Positions 19,127 through 29,638 are shown, counted from the stretch's first letter. The stretch: 64,000 nt of DNA from Mucilaginibacter empetricola (GCF_024808665.1 NZ_JANUBZ010000011.1:62001-126000); one strand, 5' to 3'. Made by a program: numbers and translations. Notes: generated from the sequence alone by a model not told the origin.

Positions 19127-19304
19127 TTGTCTGAACTATGATTTATAGGATTAGGGAGATTATTTGATTAACCGGTAAAAATCCTGGCATCCGGCAAATC
19201 TTGAAAATTTCTGTCTGAACCATGATTTATAGGATTAGGAGGATTATTTGATGAACTAGTAAAAATCCTAACATCCGGCAAATTCTGAAAATCATAGTTC
19301 CGAC
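19127..19304. repeat. Tandem pair of intergenic repeats (family A)
   Basis: Two adjacent copies of an about 80-bp unit start with TGTCTGAACTATGATTTATAGGATTAGG (19129 on; in copy two ACCATG) and contain AAAAATCCT..CATCCGGCAAAT. The second copy ends with AAAATCATAGTTCCGAC, the inverted counterpart of the opening, so the unit can fold back. A related single copy lies at 41502-41627 and a possible end at 63970. Confidence 0.65.
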
Positions 19305-19315
19305 AAAAAACGAAA

Positions 19316-19354
19316 TGGCCGGTCAGCAGTTAAACAGTAACTGCCGACCGGCCA
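19316..19354. terminator. Hairpin between the SpmAB-like gene and the RND operon
   Basis: Stem of 17 bp with one mismatch (TGGCCGGTCAGCAGTTA / TAACTGCCGACCGGCCA), 5-nt loop, placed between converging stop codons. On the minus strand it is followed by TTTCGTTTTTTG, so it probably terminates the RND efflux operon. Confidence 0.75.
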
Positions 19355-19384
19355 CTTTAGTATCGTCAAACAATGACCGATGAA

Positions 19385-22300
19385 CTATTTTTCGTCTTTA
19401 TCTTTTCCTTTACCATGAATTTCATCCCGCTCAGCTTTGTTTTGAGCATTAGCCTGCGCTATATCGTACTCCAGTTCGGGATCAATGTTTTGTTCTTCAA
19501 CTTTTCTGGCTTTTTCCATCAATAGCTCATGATTTTCCTGTAACCAGGCCAATTCTTTTTTGCCGTAGGATAAACGGGTGAACAATACAAATAATACCGG
19601 TACTATAAAGATAGAAATGGTTGACGAAGCAATCATCCCACCCAAAACCGTTACACCGATAGTATTTCTTGATTCTGCACCTGCGCCGGTAGCAAATACC
19701 AGTGGCAATACACCTAAAATGAATGCCATAGAGGTCATAATGATTGGACGGAGCCTTAAACGTACCGCTTCCAGTGTTGATTGAAGCAGTTCCTCGCCCC
19801 TATCAACCCTCAATTTGGCAAACTCTACAATCAGGATGGCATTTTTTGCAGAGAGCCCTATCAGCGTTATTAAGCCTATCTGGGCGTAAACGTTATTAGT
19901 GATAGTTGGCATACAGAAAAGGGCTACAATGGCCCCAAAAGCACTTACAGGCACTGCCAGCAGCACAGAGAATGGAACCGACCAGCTTTCGTACAACGCC
20001 GCCAGGAAAAGGAACACAAATATGATAGAGAACAGGAAGATGTAAACCGTGATAGATCCTGCTTTTATTTCCTCATAACTTAATCCCGAAAAATCATAGG
20101 TATAACCACGTGGCAGTGTTTTGGCCGCTATTTGCTTCAAAGCATCTAATGACTGACCACTACTGTATCCCGGCGGAATAGATCCATCAACCTCTGCAGA
20201 ACGGAATATATTAAAGTGCGTAATTAACGGTGCTGCAATATCTGGTTTGTAAGTAATAACCGTACTCAAAGGCACCATGCTACCAACCGAATTACGCACG
20301 TAATACTTATTCATATTGCTGATTAACGCGCGATAAGTGGTATCAGCCTGTATAACTACGTGATAGGTACGGTTGTAAAGCGTAAAGTTATTTACGAACA
20401 AACTACCCATGTATGATTGCATAGTTGAAAACACATCTGATATGTTTACACCCAGTTTTTCGCATTTTTCCCTGTCAACCGTTAGGTTAAAGCTTGGCGT
20501 ATGTGCCGAGAAATAACAGAATGCCGTTGACGTCGCGGGGTTCTTTTTCGCGGCAGCTACAAATTTCTGAACGTTCTTTTCAAACTGATGAATATCATCG
20601 GTTGAGTTTCCCTGTTCTATTTGCATACTGAAACCTGCTGCTAAACCAATACCTCTTATCGGCGGTGGTTGAATAACGACCACATTCGCATTTTTTATAC
20701 CAGCTTTGGCAATCCTTTTTCTAAGATTGTCCATCAAGCCCTGCATCTGTGTTTGCGGCGTTGTACGGTCGTCCCATGGCGTAAGCATACAAAACATCGA
20801 ACCAGCATTGGAGTTAGCGCCACCGTTTAATATATTGAAACCTGATATGGCTGTTAAATGCAATATACCAGGTGTTGAACTCACTATTTTCATCAGCTTT
20901 TCCATCACGTTTACCGATTGGGTAGTGGATGATGCATCAGGTAATTGATAGGTAAGATATAAACGACCACCATCTTCAGAGGGCACAAATCCGGAAGGTT
21001 TTGATTTAAATAACAGAATAGTACCGGCACAGATAACTACCAGCAGTATCACAATTAACTTGGAGTTTTTAATACTCCGTTTTACGCCGTTTGAATATTT
21101 ATAGGTAATGCGCTCAAAGCCCTTGTTAAACCAGTCGAAAAATTTATCGAGCCAGTTTGATTTTTTGGTAGCGTGGTGCGATGGCCTTAACAACAACGAA
21201 CATAATGCAGGCGTTAACGACAAGGCGATAAAAGCCGAGAACATTACCGAAATAGCAATGGTTATAGCAAACTGCTGATACAAACGCCCAACAATACCCG
21301 GTATAAAACCTACCGGCACAAATACCGAAGCCAAAATTAATGCAATAGCAACAACCGGTGCCGAAATTTCTTTCATGGCATGGTAAGTTGCTTCCTTGGG
21401 CGACATGTGCTGCTCATCAATATAATGCTGCACCGCCTCCACCACAATAATGGCATCATCAACCACTATACCTATCGCCAGCACAAAGCCAAACATGGTT
21501 AGTGTGTTTATGGTAAAGCCTAATGGTATAAAAAGACAGAATGTAGCTAATATGGAAACCGGAATAGCCAGGATAGGAATGATGGTTGAGCGCCAGTTCT
21601 GTAAGAACAGGAATACCACTATAGCCACCAGTGCAAGCGCTTTTAACAAGGTGCCTACCACTTCCTGCATAGAAACCTTGATAATGGTTACCGACTCAAA
21701 AGGTACAATATAATCCACATCGTTTGGAAACGACTTTTTCAGCTTGGCTAATTCAGCATAAACATTATCGGCAGTCTGCAAGGCATTACTTCCCGGAGAT
21801 TGATAGATCTGGATGGTTGATGCCCGGTTACCGTCGACAAATGCGTTACTTGAAAAGGTAAATTTCCCCAATTCAACGCGTGCTACGTCTTTTAAATAAA
21901 CCAGTTCGCCGGTTGATGGTATGGTTTTAACAATAATCTTCTCGTAATCCTTTGCCTTACTAAGCATCCCGTTTACCAAAATACCCACTTCATTAGCTTG
22001 TGAATTATTTTGAGGCGGTGCTCCTACTGATCCAGCAGCAACATAAACATTCTGAGCCGTTAAAGCGTTGCTTACATCTGTAGGCGTTAAACTGTAGGAA
22101 GCCATTTTATCCGGATTCATCCAGATGCGCATACTGAATTGGTCGGTACGTGCGCTCACATCACCCACACCCGGAACACGAAGAATAGCATCTTCAATAA
22201 AAGTACTGGTATAGTTATCCAGAAAAGTTATTCCGTGTGTTTTTTTAGGCGAGTAGATGGCAATCAGCATTAACTGATCGGGGTTACTGGCACGCACTGT

Positions 22301-22684
22301 TGCGCCCAGTTTACTTACTACCGCCGGCAGTAAAGGTGCAGCTATACCCACCCTGTTCTGCACGTTTAACGCTGCAATTTGAACATTAGTACCGATATTA
22401 AAGGTTACCCTAACGCTCATACCACCACTGTTGGTACTGGTGCTCTGCATGTATTCCATGCCTGGGGTACCGTTTACCTGTTCTTCAATAGGGATGGCAA
22501 CAGTTTGCTCCACAGTTTCGGCATCGGCACCTGTATAAGATGCATTTACACCTACGCTTGGCGGCGATATATTGGGGTATTGGTCAACAGCAAGGTTAAA
22601 AAGACATATCGTCCCTGAAATCATTAATACAACTGATATTACGATTGCAGTTACCGGTCTTTTAATAAATGTATTCGCAATCAT
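19385..22684 (-). CDS. RND efflux permease (HAE1 type), second of a tandem pair
   Basis: 1099 residues, 12 membrane segments with two large periplasmic loops, as in AcrB/MexB. The proton-relay aspartates are in TM4 (GIVVDDAIIVVEAV) and the lysine in TM10 (GLSAKNAILIVEFAK), both intact, so an active pump is expected. It starts by a 4-bp ATGA overlap with the upstream permease gene (22681-22684) and is clearly paralogous to it along the full length; both end with a similar charged tail beginning VEEQNIDPELE. With the adaptor and TolC-like genes upstream it forms a complete efflux system. Substrates (drugs, detergents, bile salts or similar) cannot be predicted. Confidence 0.94.
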   Translation of the reverse strand: MIANTFIKRPVTAIVISVVLMISGTICLFNLAVDQYPNISPPSVGVNASYTGADAETVEQTVAIPIEEQVNGTPGMEYMQSTSTNSGGMSVRVTFNIGTNVQIAALNVQNRVGIAAPLLPAVVSKLGATVRASNPDQLMLIAIYSPKKTHGITFLDNYTSTFIEDAILRVPGVGDVSARTDQFSMRIWMNPDKMASYSLTPTDVSNALTAQNVYVAAGSVGAPPQNNSQANEVGILVNGMLSKAKDYEKIIVKTIPSTGELVYLKDVARVELGKFTFSSNAFVDGNRASTIQIYQSPGSNALQTADNVYAELAKLKKSFPNDVDYIVPFESVTIIKVSMQEVVGTLLKALALVAIVVFLFLQNWRSTIIPILAIPVSILATFCLFIPLGFTINTLTMFGFVLAIGIVVDDAIIVVEAVQHYIDEQHMSPKEATYHAMKEISAPVVAIALILASVFVPVGFIPGIVGRLYQQFAITIAISVMFSAFIALSLTPALCSLLLRPSHHATKKSNWLDKFFDWFNKGFERITYKYSNGVKRSIKNSKLIVILLVVICAGTILLFKSKPSGFVPSEDGGRLYLTYQLPDASSTTQSVNVMEKLMKIVSSTPGILHLTAISGFNILNGGANSNAGSMFCMLTPWDDRTTPQTQMQGLMDNLRKRIAKAGIKNANVVVIQPPPIRGIGLAAGFSMQIEQGNSTDDIHQFEKNVQKFVAAAKKNPATSTAFCYFSAHTPSFNLTVDREKCEKLGVNISDVFSTMQSYMGSLFVNNFTLYNRTYHVVIQADTTYRALISNMNKYYVRNSVGSMVPLSTVITYKPDIAAPLITHFNIFRSAEVDGSIPPGYSSGQSLDALKQIAAKTLPRGYTYDFSGLSYEEIKAGSITVYIFLFSIIFVFLFLAALYESWSVPFSVLLAVPVSAFGAIVALFCMPTITNNVYAQIGLITLIGLSAKNAILIVEFAKLRVDRGEELLQSTLEAVRLRLRPIIMTSMAFILGVLPLVFATGAGAESRNTIGVTVLGGMIASSTISIFIVPVLFVLFTRLSYGKKELAWLQENHELLMEKARKVEEQNIDPELEYDIAQANAQNKAERDEIHGKGKDKDEK

Positions 22685-25600
22685 TTTTTATCAGATTTAC
22701 CCAGTTCACGTGATTTTTGTATCTCGAATTCCAGTTCAGGGTCAATGTTTTGTTCTTCCACTTTTCGTTCTTTCTCCATCAATTCTTCATGGTGGGCTTT
22801 CAGATATTCCAGTCTTTCTTTACCGTACGACATCCGGGTGATCAGCACATACAATACCGGTACAACGAATATGGCAATGGTTGACGCTGCAAGCATCCCG
22901 CCTAAAACGGTATAACCAATGGTTCTACGCGCAACTGCACCTGCACCTGTGGCCAATACCAGCGGTAATACACCCAGAATAAATGCAAGGGAAGTCATGA
23001 TAATAGGTCGTAAACGAAGGCTCACCGCATCGAGGGTCGATTTCAGCAGATCTTCACCCCTGTCAACGCGCACCTTGGCAAACTCAACTATCAGGATGGC
23101 GTTTTTAGCCGCCAAACCTATCAGCGTAATTAACCCTATTTGTGCATAAACGTTATTGGTTAAGCTTGGCACAAGCTCCAATGCCAGGATAGCTCCGAAC
23201 GCACCTATCGGCACGGCAAGTAATACCGAGAATGGAACCGACCAGCTTTCATACAACGCCGCAAGGAACAGGAATACAAACGTTATAGAGAACATGAAGA
23301 TGTAAATAGTGGTTGACCCAGCCTTTACTTCCTCATAACTTAATCCCGAAAATTCATAGGTATATCCCTCAGGTAATTCTTTAGCTGCCAACGTCTGTAA
23401 GGCGTTTAAGGCATCAGTACTGCTATAGCCCGGCGCAGATGAGCCGTCTATTTCAGCGGTACGGAAGATATTAAAGTGTGAAATAACAGGTGCTGCCTCG
23501 GTAGGCGTATAACTAATTAAAGTTCCGAGTGGAACCATTGTTCCTGCCTGATTACGCACATAATATTTATTCATTTCGGCTATATCAGACCTGTACGCCG
23601 TATCAGCCTGTACAACCACGTGGAAAGTACGGTTATAGGTTGTAAAATCATTAATATACAAGCTACCCATAAATGCCTGTATAGTGGTAAACACATCAGA
23701 TACATTTACACCCAGTTTCTCGCATTTTTCGCGATCAACTTTAAGGTTGAAGTTTGGCGTATGCGCGGTAAAGAAGCTGAATGACTTGGTAATAGCCGGA
23801 TTTTTATTAGCATCAGTAACAAACTTGTTTACAACATTTTCAAACTGATGAATATCATCGGTTGTGCTGCGCTGCTCAATCTGCATACTGAAACCAACGG
23901 TTGATCCTACACCGGGTAGCGGTGAGGGCTGTATAACTTCAACACTCGCGTCTTTTACGCCTGCGTCTTCAATTCGTTTTTGTAAAACCTTGATGATGCC
24001 CGGCACTTGCTGGCTGTCTTCATTACGTTCATCCCATGGTGCCAGCTGACAATAAATGGTACCGTTGTTAGAGTTGCTGGCATTGGTTACCACGTTTAAG
24101 CCCGATAGCGCCGCATAATGCGCCACACCCGGCGTTGAACCAACAACCTTCATTATCTTCTGCATCACCTCAACCGACGCAGCTGTAGATGCTGCCGGAG
24201 GCAATTGGAAAGTAACATATAAATTTCCATCATCCTCAGAAGGAATAAATCCTGACGGCTTGTGCTGGAACATAAAGTAAGTTCCGATACAAACACAAAG
24301 TAAAAGAATGATGATATACCTTGCTCCGCCTATACTTTTACGAACACCTTCTGTATACCTTGCCGTAATACGATCAAACCAGGCGTTAAATTTAATAAAG
24401 CCTCGGTCCAGTATATTTGGTTTCCTGTCGGGATCGGTTGGTTTTAGCAATAAAGTACAAAGCGCAGGAGTTAATGACAATGCGATAAATGCAGATATCA
24501 TTACCGATATAGCGATGGTTATAGCAAACTGCTGATATAAACGACCAACTATTCCCGGAATAAACCCTACCGGCACGAATACTGCAGCAAGGATAAGCGC
24601 AATAGCTACAACCGGTGCAGATATATCCTTCATTGCCTGGTAAGTAGCCTCTTTAGGCGACATTTTATCATGGTCGATATAATGCTGCACGGCCTCTACC
24701 ACAATAATGGCATCATCCACCACAATACCTATCGCCAGTACAAAACCAAACATGGTTAGGGTATTGATAGTAAAGCCTAAAGGAATAAAGAAGCAGAACG
24801 TACCAAATATAGATACCGGGATAGCCAGTACAGGTATAAGCGTTGACCGCCAGGTTTGCAGGAACAAAAACACCACCACTGCAACGAGGGCTAGTGTTTT
24901 AAGCAATGTGCCAACAACGTCCTGCATAGAAACCTTTACTACGGTAACTGATTCGAACGGTACGCTGTATTCAACATCTGATGGGAAAGTTTGGCGCAGT
25001 TTAGCCAGCTCGGTATAAACACCATTTGCAGTCTGTAACGCGTTACTGCCCGGTGCCTGGTATATTTGCAGGTACGATGCCCGGTGACCATCAACAAATG
25101 AATTACTTGAAAAAGTAAATTTACCCAGCTCAACGCGGGCTACATCTTTCATATAAACCAATTCGCCGGTTGCAGGGATGGTTTTTACAATGATATTTTC
25201 AAACTCCGATACTTTGCTTAAACGACCGTTCACCAAAATACCCAACTCATATGTCTGACTTGATGACTGCGGAGGTACACCAGCCGTACCCGCAGCTACC
25301 TGCACGTTCTGTGCATTTAAAGCGGCAATAACATCAGATGGGGTTAAGCTATAGGATGCCATTTTATCCGGTTTCATCCAGATACGCATACTAAAATCAT
25401 CCGTAAACCTACTGATACTACCTACGCCCGGCACACGTAAAAGCGCATCCTGAATAAATATATTGGTGTAGTTATCAAGGAAAGTAATATTATGACTGTC
25501 TTTTGGTGCATAGATCGCAACCATCATCAGCATACTCGGGTTAAGTGCACGTACTGTTAAACCTAGCCGGCTTACTACCGCAGGTAATAACGGTGTGGCT

Positions 25601-25941
25601 ATACTAACACGGTTTTGCACATCAAGGGCGGCAACATCAATGTCGGTACCTATTTTAAAGGTAACGTTCATGGTCATCAGCCCGTTGTTGGTGCTGTTGC
25701 TCTGCATGTATTCCATTCCCGGCGTACCATTTACCTGTTCTTCGATAGGTGTGGCAACGGTTTGCTCAACAGTTTGTGCATCGGCACCGGTAAATTGCCC
25801 GTTAACCTGCACAATAGGGGGAGTAATATCCGGGTATTGGTCAATAGGCAGCAGTAAAATACTTACCGTACCTGTTATTACCAATACAATGGATATAACT
25901 ATAGCGGTTACGGGTCTTTTTATAAAAGTATTAGCAATCAT
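22681..25941 (-). CDS. RND efflux permease (HAE1 type), first of a tandem pair
   Basis: 1086 residues with the same architecture as its downstream partner, including GIVVDDAIIVVEAV in TM4 and GLAAKNAILIVEFAK in TM10. The N-terminus MIANTFIKRPVTAIVIS is identical to that of the partner, which points to tandem gene duplication. It follows the adaptor gene by about 60 bp and overlaps the next permease by 4 bp. Two permeases in one operon recall MdtB-MdtC, which form a mixed B2C trimer; whether these two do so is inference. Inner-membrane protein. Confidence 0.94.
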   Translation of the reverse strand: MIANTFIKRPVTAIVISIVLVITGTVSILLLPIDQYPDITPPIVQVNGQFTGADAQTVEQTVATPIEEQVNGTPGMEYMQSNSTNNGLMTMNVTFKIGTDIDVAALDVQNRVSIATPLLPAVVSRLGLTVRALNPSMLMMVAIYAPKDSHNITFLDNYTNIFIQDALLRVPGVGSISRFTDDFSMRIWMKPDKMASYSLTPSDVIAALNAQNVQVAAGTAGVPPQSSSQTYELGILVNGRLSKVSEFENIIVKTIPATGELVYMKDVARVELGKFTFSSNSFVDGHRASYLQIYQAPGSNALQTANGVYTELAKLRQTFPSDVEYSVPFESVTVVKVSMQDVVGTLLKTLALVAVVVFLFLQTWRSTLIPVLAIPVSIFGTFCFFIPLGFTINTLTMFGFVLAIGIVVDDAIIVVEAVQHYIDHDKMSPKEATYQAMKDISAPVVAIALILAAVFVPVGFIPGIVGRLYQQFAITIAISVMISAFIALSLTPALCTLLLKPTDPDRKPNILDRGFIKFNAWFDRITARYTEGVRKSIGGARYIIILLLCVCIGTYFMFQHKPSGFIPSEDDGNLYVTFQLPPAASTAASVEVMQKIMKVVGSTPGVAHYAALSGLNVVTNASNSNNGTIYCQLAPWDERNEDSQQVPGIIKVLQKRIEDAGVKDASVEVIQPSPLPGVGSTVGFSMQIEQRSTTDDIHQFENVVNKFVTDANKNPAITKSFSFFTAHTPNFNLKVDREKCEKLGVNVSDVFTTIQAFMGSLYINDFTTYNRTFHVVVQADTAYRSDIAEMNKYYVRNQAGTMVPLGTLISYTPTEAAPVISHFNIFRTAEIDGSSAPGYSSTDALNALQTLAAKELPEGYTYEFSGLSYEEVKAGSTTIYIFMFSITFVFLFLAALYESWSVPFSVLLAVPIGAFGAILALELVPSLTNNVYAQIGLITLIGLAAKNAILIVEFAKVRVDRGEDLLKSTLDAVSLRLRPIIMTSLAFILGVLPLVLATGAGAVARRTIGYTVLGGMLAASTIAIFVVPVLYVLITRMSYGKERLEYLKAHHEELMEKERKVEEQNIDPELEFEIQKSRELGKSDKK

Positions 25942-26001
25942 ACATTAATCATCATCTAAAACGCACAGGTTTCTATAAGTATAAGGCTACCAGTATTCCT
26001 G

Positions 26002-27189
26002 TTAGCGTCCTTTGCCTTGTGTAGGCGCTACCTTATTTTTAGTAGTTACAGGCGAACCATCGTGAAGTGTTTGTACACCGTCAGTTATAATTTTTTCACC
26101 TTCATTAACACCGCTTTTTACAATTACGTTAGGCCCGATAGTTTGTCCAACCATTACTTTTTTCTGATGTGCAAATAATCGTGGTTTGCCGGATACATCA
26201 GCCTGAGGGTTTTTAGCCAAACTGTCTTTAGATACGTTGATAACGCTATCCTTTGCGGTAAATACAAAGTATTCGCCCATTTGCTCAACAACAGCCTTGC
26301 TTGGCAATACCAATACCGGGGTAGTTTCCTGGTTGTGCACCCGCACAACGCAGCTCATACCTACACGTAATATGCTCTTAGGGTTGTCAAAAACCAGTCT
26401 TACCCGTATTGAACCTGTTTGTGAATCAACAGCGCGGTCAATTACTGATATTTTTCCATTGTAAGGGTAAAGAGAGTTATCGGGTAATAAAATGGTAAAT
26501 AATGAATCTACATTCTCTTTGTTGGTCTGCAATTTTTCAAAAAACGGAAGGTTCTTTTCGTTGATGATAAAATCAACTGCCATCGGGTTATCTGTAGAAA
26601 TTGTATTTAATATAGTTGTTCCGGGAGTTACCACATCGCCCAATTTTACCTGACTAAAACCAATTGTCCCGGTAAATGGCGCATAAACTACCGAATAAGC
26701 TAAATTAGTTTTAGCTGTTTTTACCTGTTGTTCAGACGCCTTTACTGTTGCTTTCGAATTTTCAAGTGTGATAACGGCATGGTCATACAGCTGTTTGGCA
26801 ACTGCATTATATTTGTTCAAATATTCATACCTGTCAGCATCTTGTTGCGATTGCACTAAGGTTCCCTGCGAAACGCGTAAATTAGCTACAGCCTGATCAT
26901 AAGCTGCCTGGTAAATGCGCTGATCAATTTCGTATAGTTTTTGTCCTTTTTCAACATGAGTACCTTCTTTAAAAAAGATACCGGTAATGCCGCCCGTTAC
27001 TTGCGGCAACAGGTTAACCTGACTCAATGCCTGTGTTGTTGAAGGGTATTTATCAAAATACAGAACCCGTTTCGCTTTTAAAGTCATCAAATTAACAGGC
27101 ACCTCGGGGTTAACAGGCGGTTGCTTCTTTTTACAGGCAGTAACTACGAGGCAACTTATAAAAATGGTATTTAATATTACTCTATTCAT
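26002..27189 (-). CDS. RND periplasmic adaptor (membrane fusion protein), lipoprotein
   Basis: 395 residues. The N-terminus MNRVILNTIFISCLVVTACKKK carries a lipobox with Cys19, so it is anchored to a membrane. Domains follow the HlyD/AcrA order: a lipoyl half (VTGGITGIFFKEGTHVEKGQKLYEID), an alpha-hairpin (AYDQAVANLRVSQGTLVQSQQDADRY and on), the second lipoyl half (VYAPFTGTIGFSQVKLGDVVTPG), a beta-barrel and a membrane-proximal domain ending GVNEGEKIITDGVQTLHDG. It links the inner-membrane permeases to the outer-membrane channel. It lies 23 bp after the TolC-like gene. Confidence 0.94.
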   Translation of the reverse strand: MNRVILNTIFISCLVVTACKKKQPPVNPEVPVNLMTLKAKRVLYFDKYPSTTQALSQVNLLPQVTGGITGIFFKEGTHVEKGQKLYEIDQRIYQAAYDQAVANLRVSQGTLVQSQQDADRYEYLNKYNAVAKQLYDHAVITLENSKATVKASEQQVKTAKTNLAYSVVYAPFTGTIGFSQVKLGDVVTPGTTILNTISTDNPMAVDFIINEKNLPFFEKLQTNKENVDSLFTILLPDNSLYPYNGKISVIDRAVDSQTGSIRVRLVFDNPKSILRVGMSCVVRVHNQETTPVLVLPSKAVVEQMGEYFVFTAKDSVINVSKDSLAKNPQADVSGKPRLFAHQKKVMVGQTIGPNVIVKSGVNEGEKIITDGVQTLHDGSPVTTKNKVAPTQGKGR

Positions 27190-27212
27190 AGAGATTGTTT
27201 GGTTTTATACAG

Positions 27213-28670
27213 TTAATATGAAATGTTTCCCATTGCTTTTTGCAGATCTATCTTATTAGATAAAACCTGGAATAAAGCATTTAAATAACTTATTTCGGAT
27301 GTCATTAAATTCGATTCGGCAGTAATTACATTCAGGTAAGGAACTATACCTTGTTTATATTGCAGATCAACTACAAAGTAAACCCTTCTGGCCAGGTTCA
27401 CGTTTCTTTGCAATAGCTGCAGATTGTAATAATTGCCCTTATAATTAGCTAATGCCGATGTGTACTCAACATTTATTGCCGCTTTAAGATCAGTTTCATT
27501 CCAATCCAATATCTGCTGCTGCAGTCTGGCTTTCTTTACATTATTTACGCGCGAAAAACCAGTAAAAATTGGAATGCTGAACGATAATCCTACATATGAG
27601 TTAGGATAAGAAGAGTTCAACAAATCGTTATAATTATTATTGGCGAAAGTTAGGTTATAATCAAAAAAGGCCGATAAGGTAGGCAACCACTGATACTTAT
27701 AGAAATTTACCAGTTGCGATTGCAAATCCTTATTGGTTTTTATTTCCTGATATTCAATGCGTTTTTCATATTGAAGTTGTTCGGTTGTATCAATATGAAT
27801 GCCGTTCATCATTTCTAACGTATCAAAAACAACATTAAACTGTTTATCAGGTGGAAAACCCAACAGTCTTTTCAAAACCGCATATTGAGGCACTACGTTT
27901 TCATTGGCCTGTTTTAGCTGCGCCTTTGAATTATTCAACGTTATATCGGCCTGCTCATAATCAGTTTCGTCAACAATACCGCCTTTGTACTGGTGGTAAG
28001 CATCTCTTAAACTACGGCCCAGTCTGGCTGTATCCTCTTTAAAAACGTTGATCTGCTCCAAGGTATTCAGCAAAGTGTAAAATGACTTACTTACCGACGA
28101 AACAAGGAAAATTTTGGTGCTATCAGTAACCTGCTGAGCTTGTTTTACAAATAAAGGAGCGCTTTTATAAGCATATAACAAGCTGGGGTTAAATATAGCC
28201 TGACTAACGGTTACCCCCGGTACAAAACTGTTGGTAACAGTTGTTCTGTTTGTTGTTGATGTACTGCCCGCGGGGGTAGTAACATTGGCAGAATTGTTTG
28301 ACTGAATGTTATGGATCAGATCGCCGGAAGCATTTGCCTGTGGTAACCATCCCGAAAGGGCAATTGCATTGGATGTTTTAGCAACATCAACATTAATAAG
28401 CGAAATATTTAAGTTAGGCTGATGCTGTAAAGCGTAATCAATACATTGTTTAAGTGTAAAGTATTGAGCTTTGCCCGTATCTTTTACCACAACCGGCAAC
28501 AGCAGGCTATTTTTAGTGGTATCGGGTACTACTACAGGTGGGGTAACACTATTTGAGCCTGCATTTACCGGGGTTTTATTTTGTGAATGGGAAAAAAAGG
28601 GCAAACAAAACAAACAGGTAATAAGCAGGGAAGTACGCATAGCACTTGTATTATAATATATCTTCGCCAT
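27213..28670 (-). CDS. TolC-family outer-membrane efflux protein
   Basis: 485 residues from the ATG at 28670; an in-frame ATG at 28640 (MRTSLLITCLFCLPFFSHSQ) gives a cleaner signal peptide and may be the true start. After a Pro/Val/Thr-rich linker the protein begins the TolC repeat with FTLKQCIDYALQHQPNLNISLINVDVAKTSN, and the second half has YVGLSFSIPIFTGFSRVNNVKKARLQ and LLQRNVNLARRVYFVVDLQYKQGI, as in OprM/TolC channels. It is the first gene of the efflux operon (channel, adaptor, two permeases). No regulator is adjacent. Confidence 0.92.
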   Translation of the reverse strand: MAKIYYNTSAMRTSLLITCLFCLPFFSHSQNKTPVNAGSNSVTPPVVVPDTTKNSLLLPVVVKDTGKAQYFTLKQCIDYALQHQPNLNISLINVDVAKTSNAIALSGWLPQANASGDLIHNIQSNNSANVTTPAGSTSTTNRTTVTNSFVPGVTVSQAIFNPSLLYAYKSAPLFVKQAQQVTDSTKIFLVSSVSKSFYTLLNTLEQINVFKEDTARLGRSLRDAYHQYKGGIVDETDYEQADITLNNSKAQLKQANENVVPQYAVLKRLLGFPPDKQFNVVFDTLEMMNGIHIDTTEQLQYEKRIEYQEIKTNKDLQSQLVNFYKYQWLPTLSAFFDYNLTFANNNYNDLLNSSYPNSYVGLSFSIPIFTGFSRVNNVKKARLQQQILDWNETDLKAAINVEYTSALANYKGNYYNLQLLQRNVNLARRVYFVVDLQYKQGIVPYLNVITAESNLMTSEISYLNALFQVLSNKIDLQKAMGNISY

Positions 28671-29159
28671 TTTAAAACAGTATGATTTGTATTTTTAATG
28701 TATGAATTTCCATAAATGAATATTATTATCTTAAATAACCCGATAACTTAAAGTCTTGAGTTAGTTTTTGATTTTGTAAAATTGGTAAAAACATAAGATG
28801 TTCAAGGTAACAATATTGTTAAATTGGTATTAACAGCCTTAATCGAGTGCTTTTGTTACTTTGTGCGAATAAATAATATATAATCACAACAATTTATCAA
28901 TTTATGGTTCTCAACTAAATATAGCCTTCAATTAAACCTAAAATCATTATTCCATTGAGCTTTATACTAAACAATCATTAACATTGATAATCAATGACAT
29001 AGTAATAAACATTTAACAAAATTGTTTTAATATATTGCTTATGGTTGTATTATTTAACAGCGGGTTATAAATTCCAATAGCTATTCAAATAAAATCGTTA
29101 ACAACAGTAATTGTAAAACTTTTGTTAATGGCCTAAAGGGATTGTTTACCGAAATTTTA
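28671..29159. other. 489-bp AT-rich non-coding region upstream of the RND operon
   Basis: No open frame or structured repeat stands out. The part adjoining the efflux operon presumably holds its promoter on the minus strand. No repressor-type palindrome could be picked out by eye, and no tetR or marR-like gene is near. Confidence 0.4.
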
Positions 29160-29588
29160 TTAAGCATTTTGCAAAGGCCAATGGAAGCATAAATGGTACC
29201 CATCCGGATCTTGAAGCGATAAAGCTTTCCAGCCATATCCTGTTATTTCAGGTTTGTTTATTTTTAAGCCTTTTTGAATAAGGTAGGCATGTAAGGCATC
29301 GGTATCCGGGCAACCAAAATACAGCGTTACGTCACCGTGCCAATCCGTTCTGAGCGAATCGGGTGATGATGGTCTATTCGGTTTCTCATATGCCGTATTC
29401 AGCATCAGTTCAATATCGTTAAATCGCAATAAAACCCAGCCCACATCATCCCCTTCTCCAGATGACAAAGCAATATCAAAGCCCAATATATCCCGGTAAA
29501 ACTTCAATGATGCAGGCATATCAAATACCTGAAACAACGGTGCCATTCCTTCGATATTAAACGGATTGGCATTTTTTGATTCGGCCAT
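29160..29588 (-). CDS. VOC-superfamily (glyoxalase/bleomycin-resistance-like) protein
   Basis: 142 residues forming paired beta-alpha-beta-beta-beta units: MAPLFQVFDMPASLKFYRDILGFDIA, then VGWVLLRFNDIELMLNTAYE, GDVTLYFGCPDTDALHAYLIQKGLKI, and GWKALSLQDPDGYHLCFHWPL. The final DPDG-x-HLCF strand is a usual metal-binding position in the superfamily. Members range from antibiotic-binding proteins to dioxygenases and isomerases, so no substrate is assigned. It is cytosolic and stands alone just upstream of the molybdopterin-fold gene region. Confidence 0.85.
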   Translation of the reverse strand: MAESKNANPFNIEGMAPLFQVFDMPASLKFYRDILGFDIALSSGEGDDVGWVLLRFNDIELMLNTAYEKPNRPSSPDSLRTDWHGDVTLYFGCPDTDALHAYLIQKGLKINKPEITGYGWKALSLQDPDGYHLCFHWPLQNA

Positions 29589-29638
29589 AGCTAAAAGTTA
29601 ATTTATTGATAATGAATCAATTAATACTAAAATACAAT

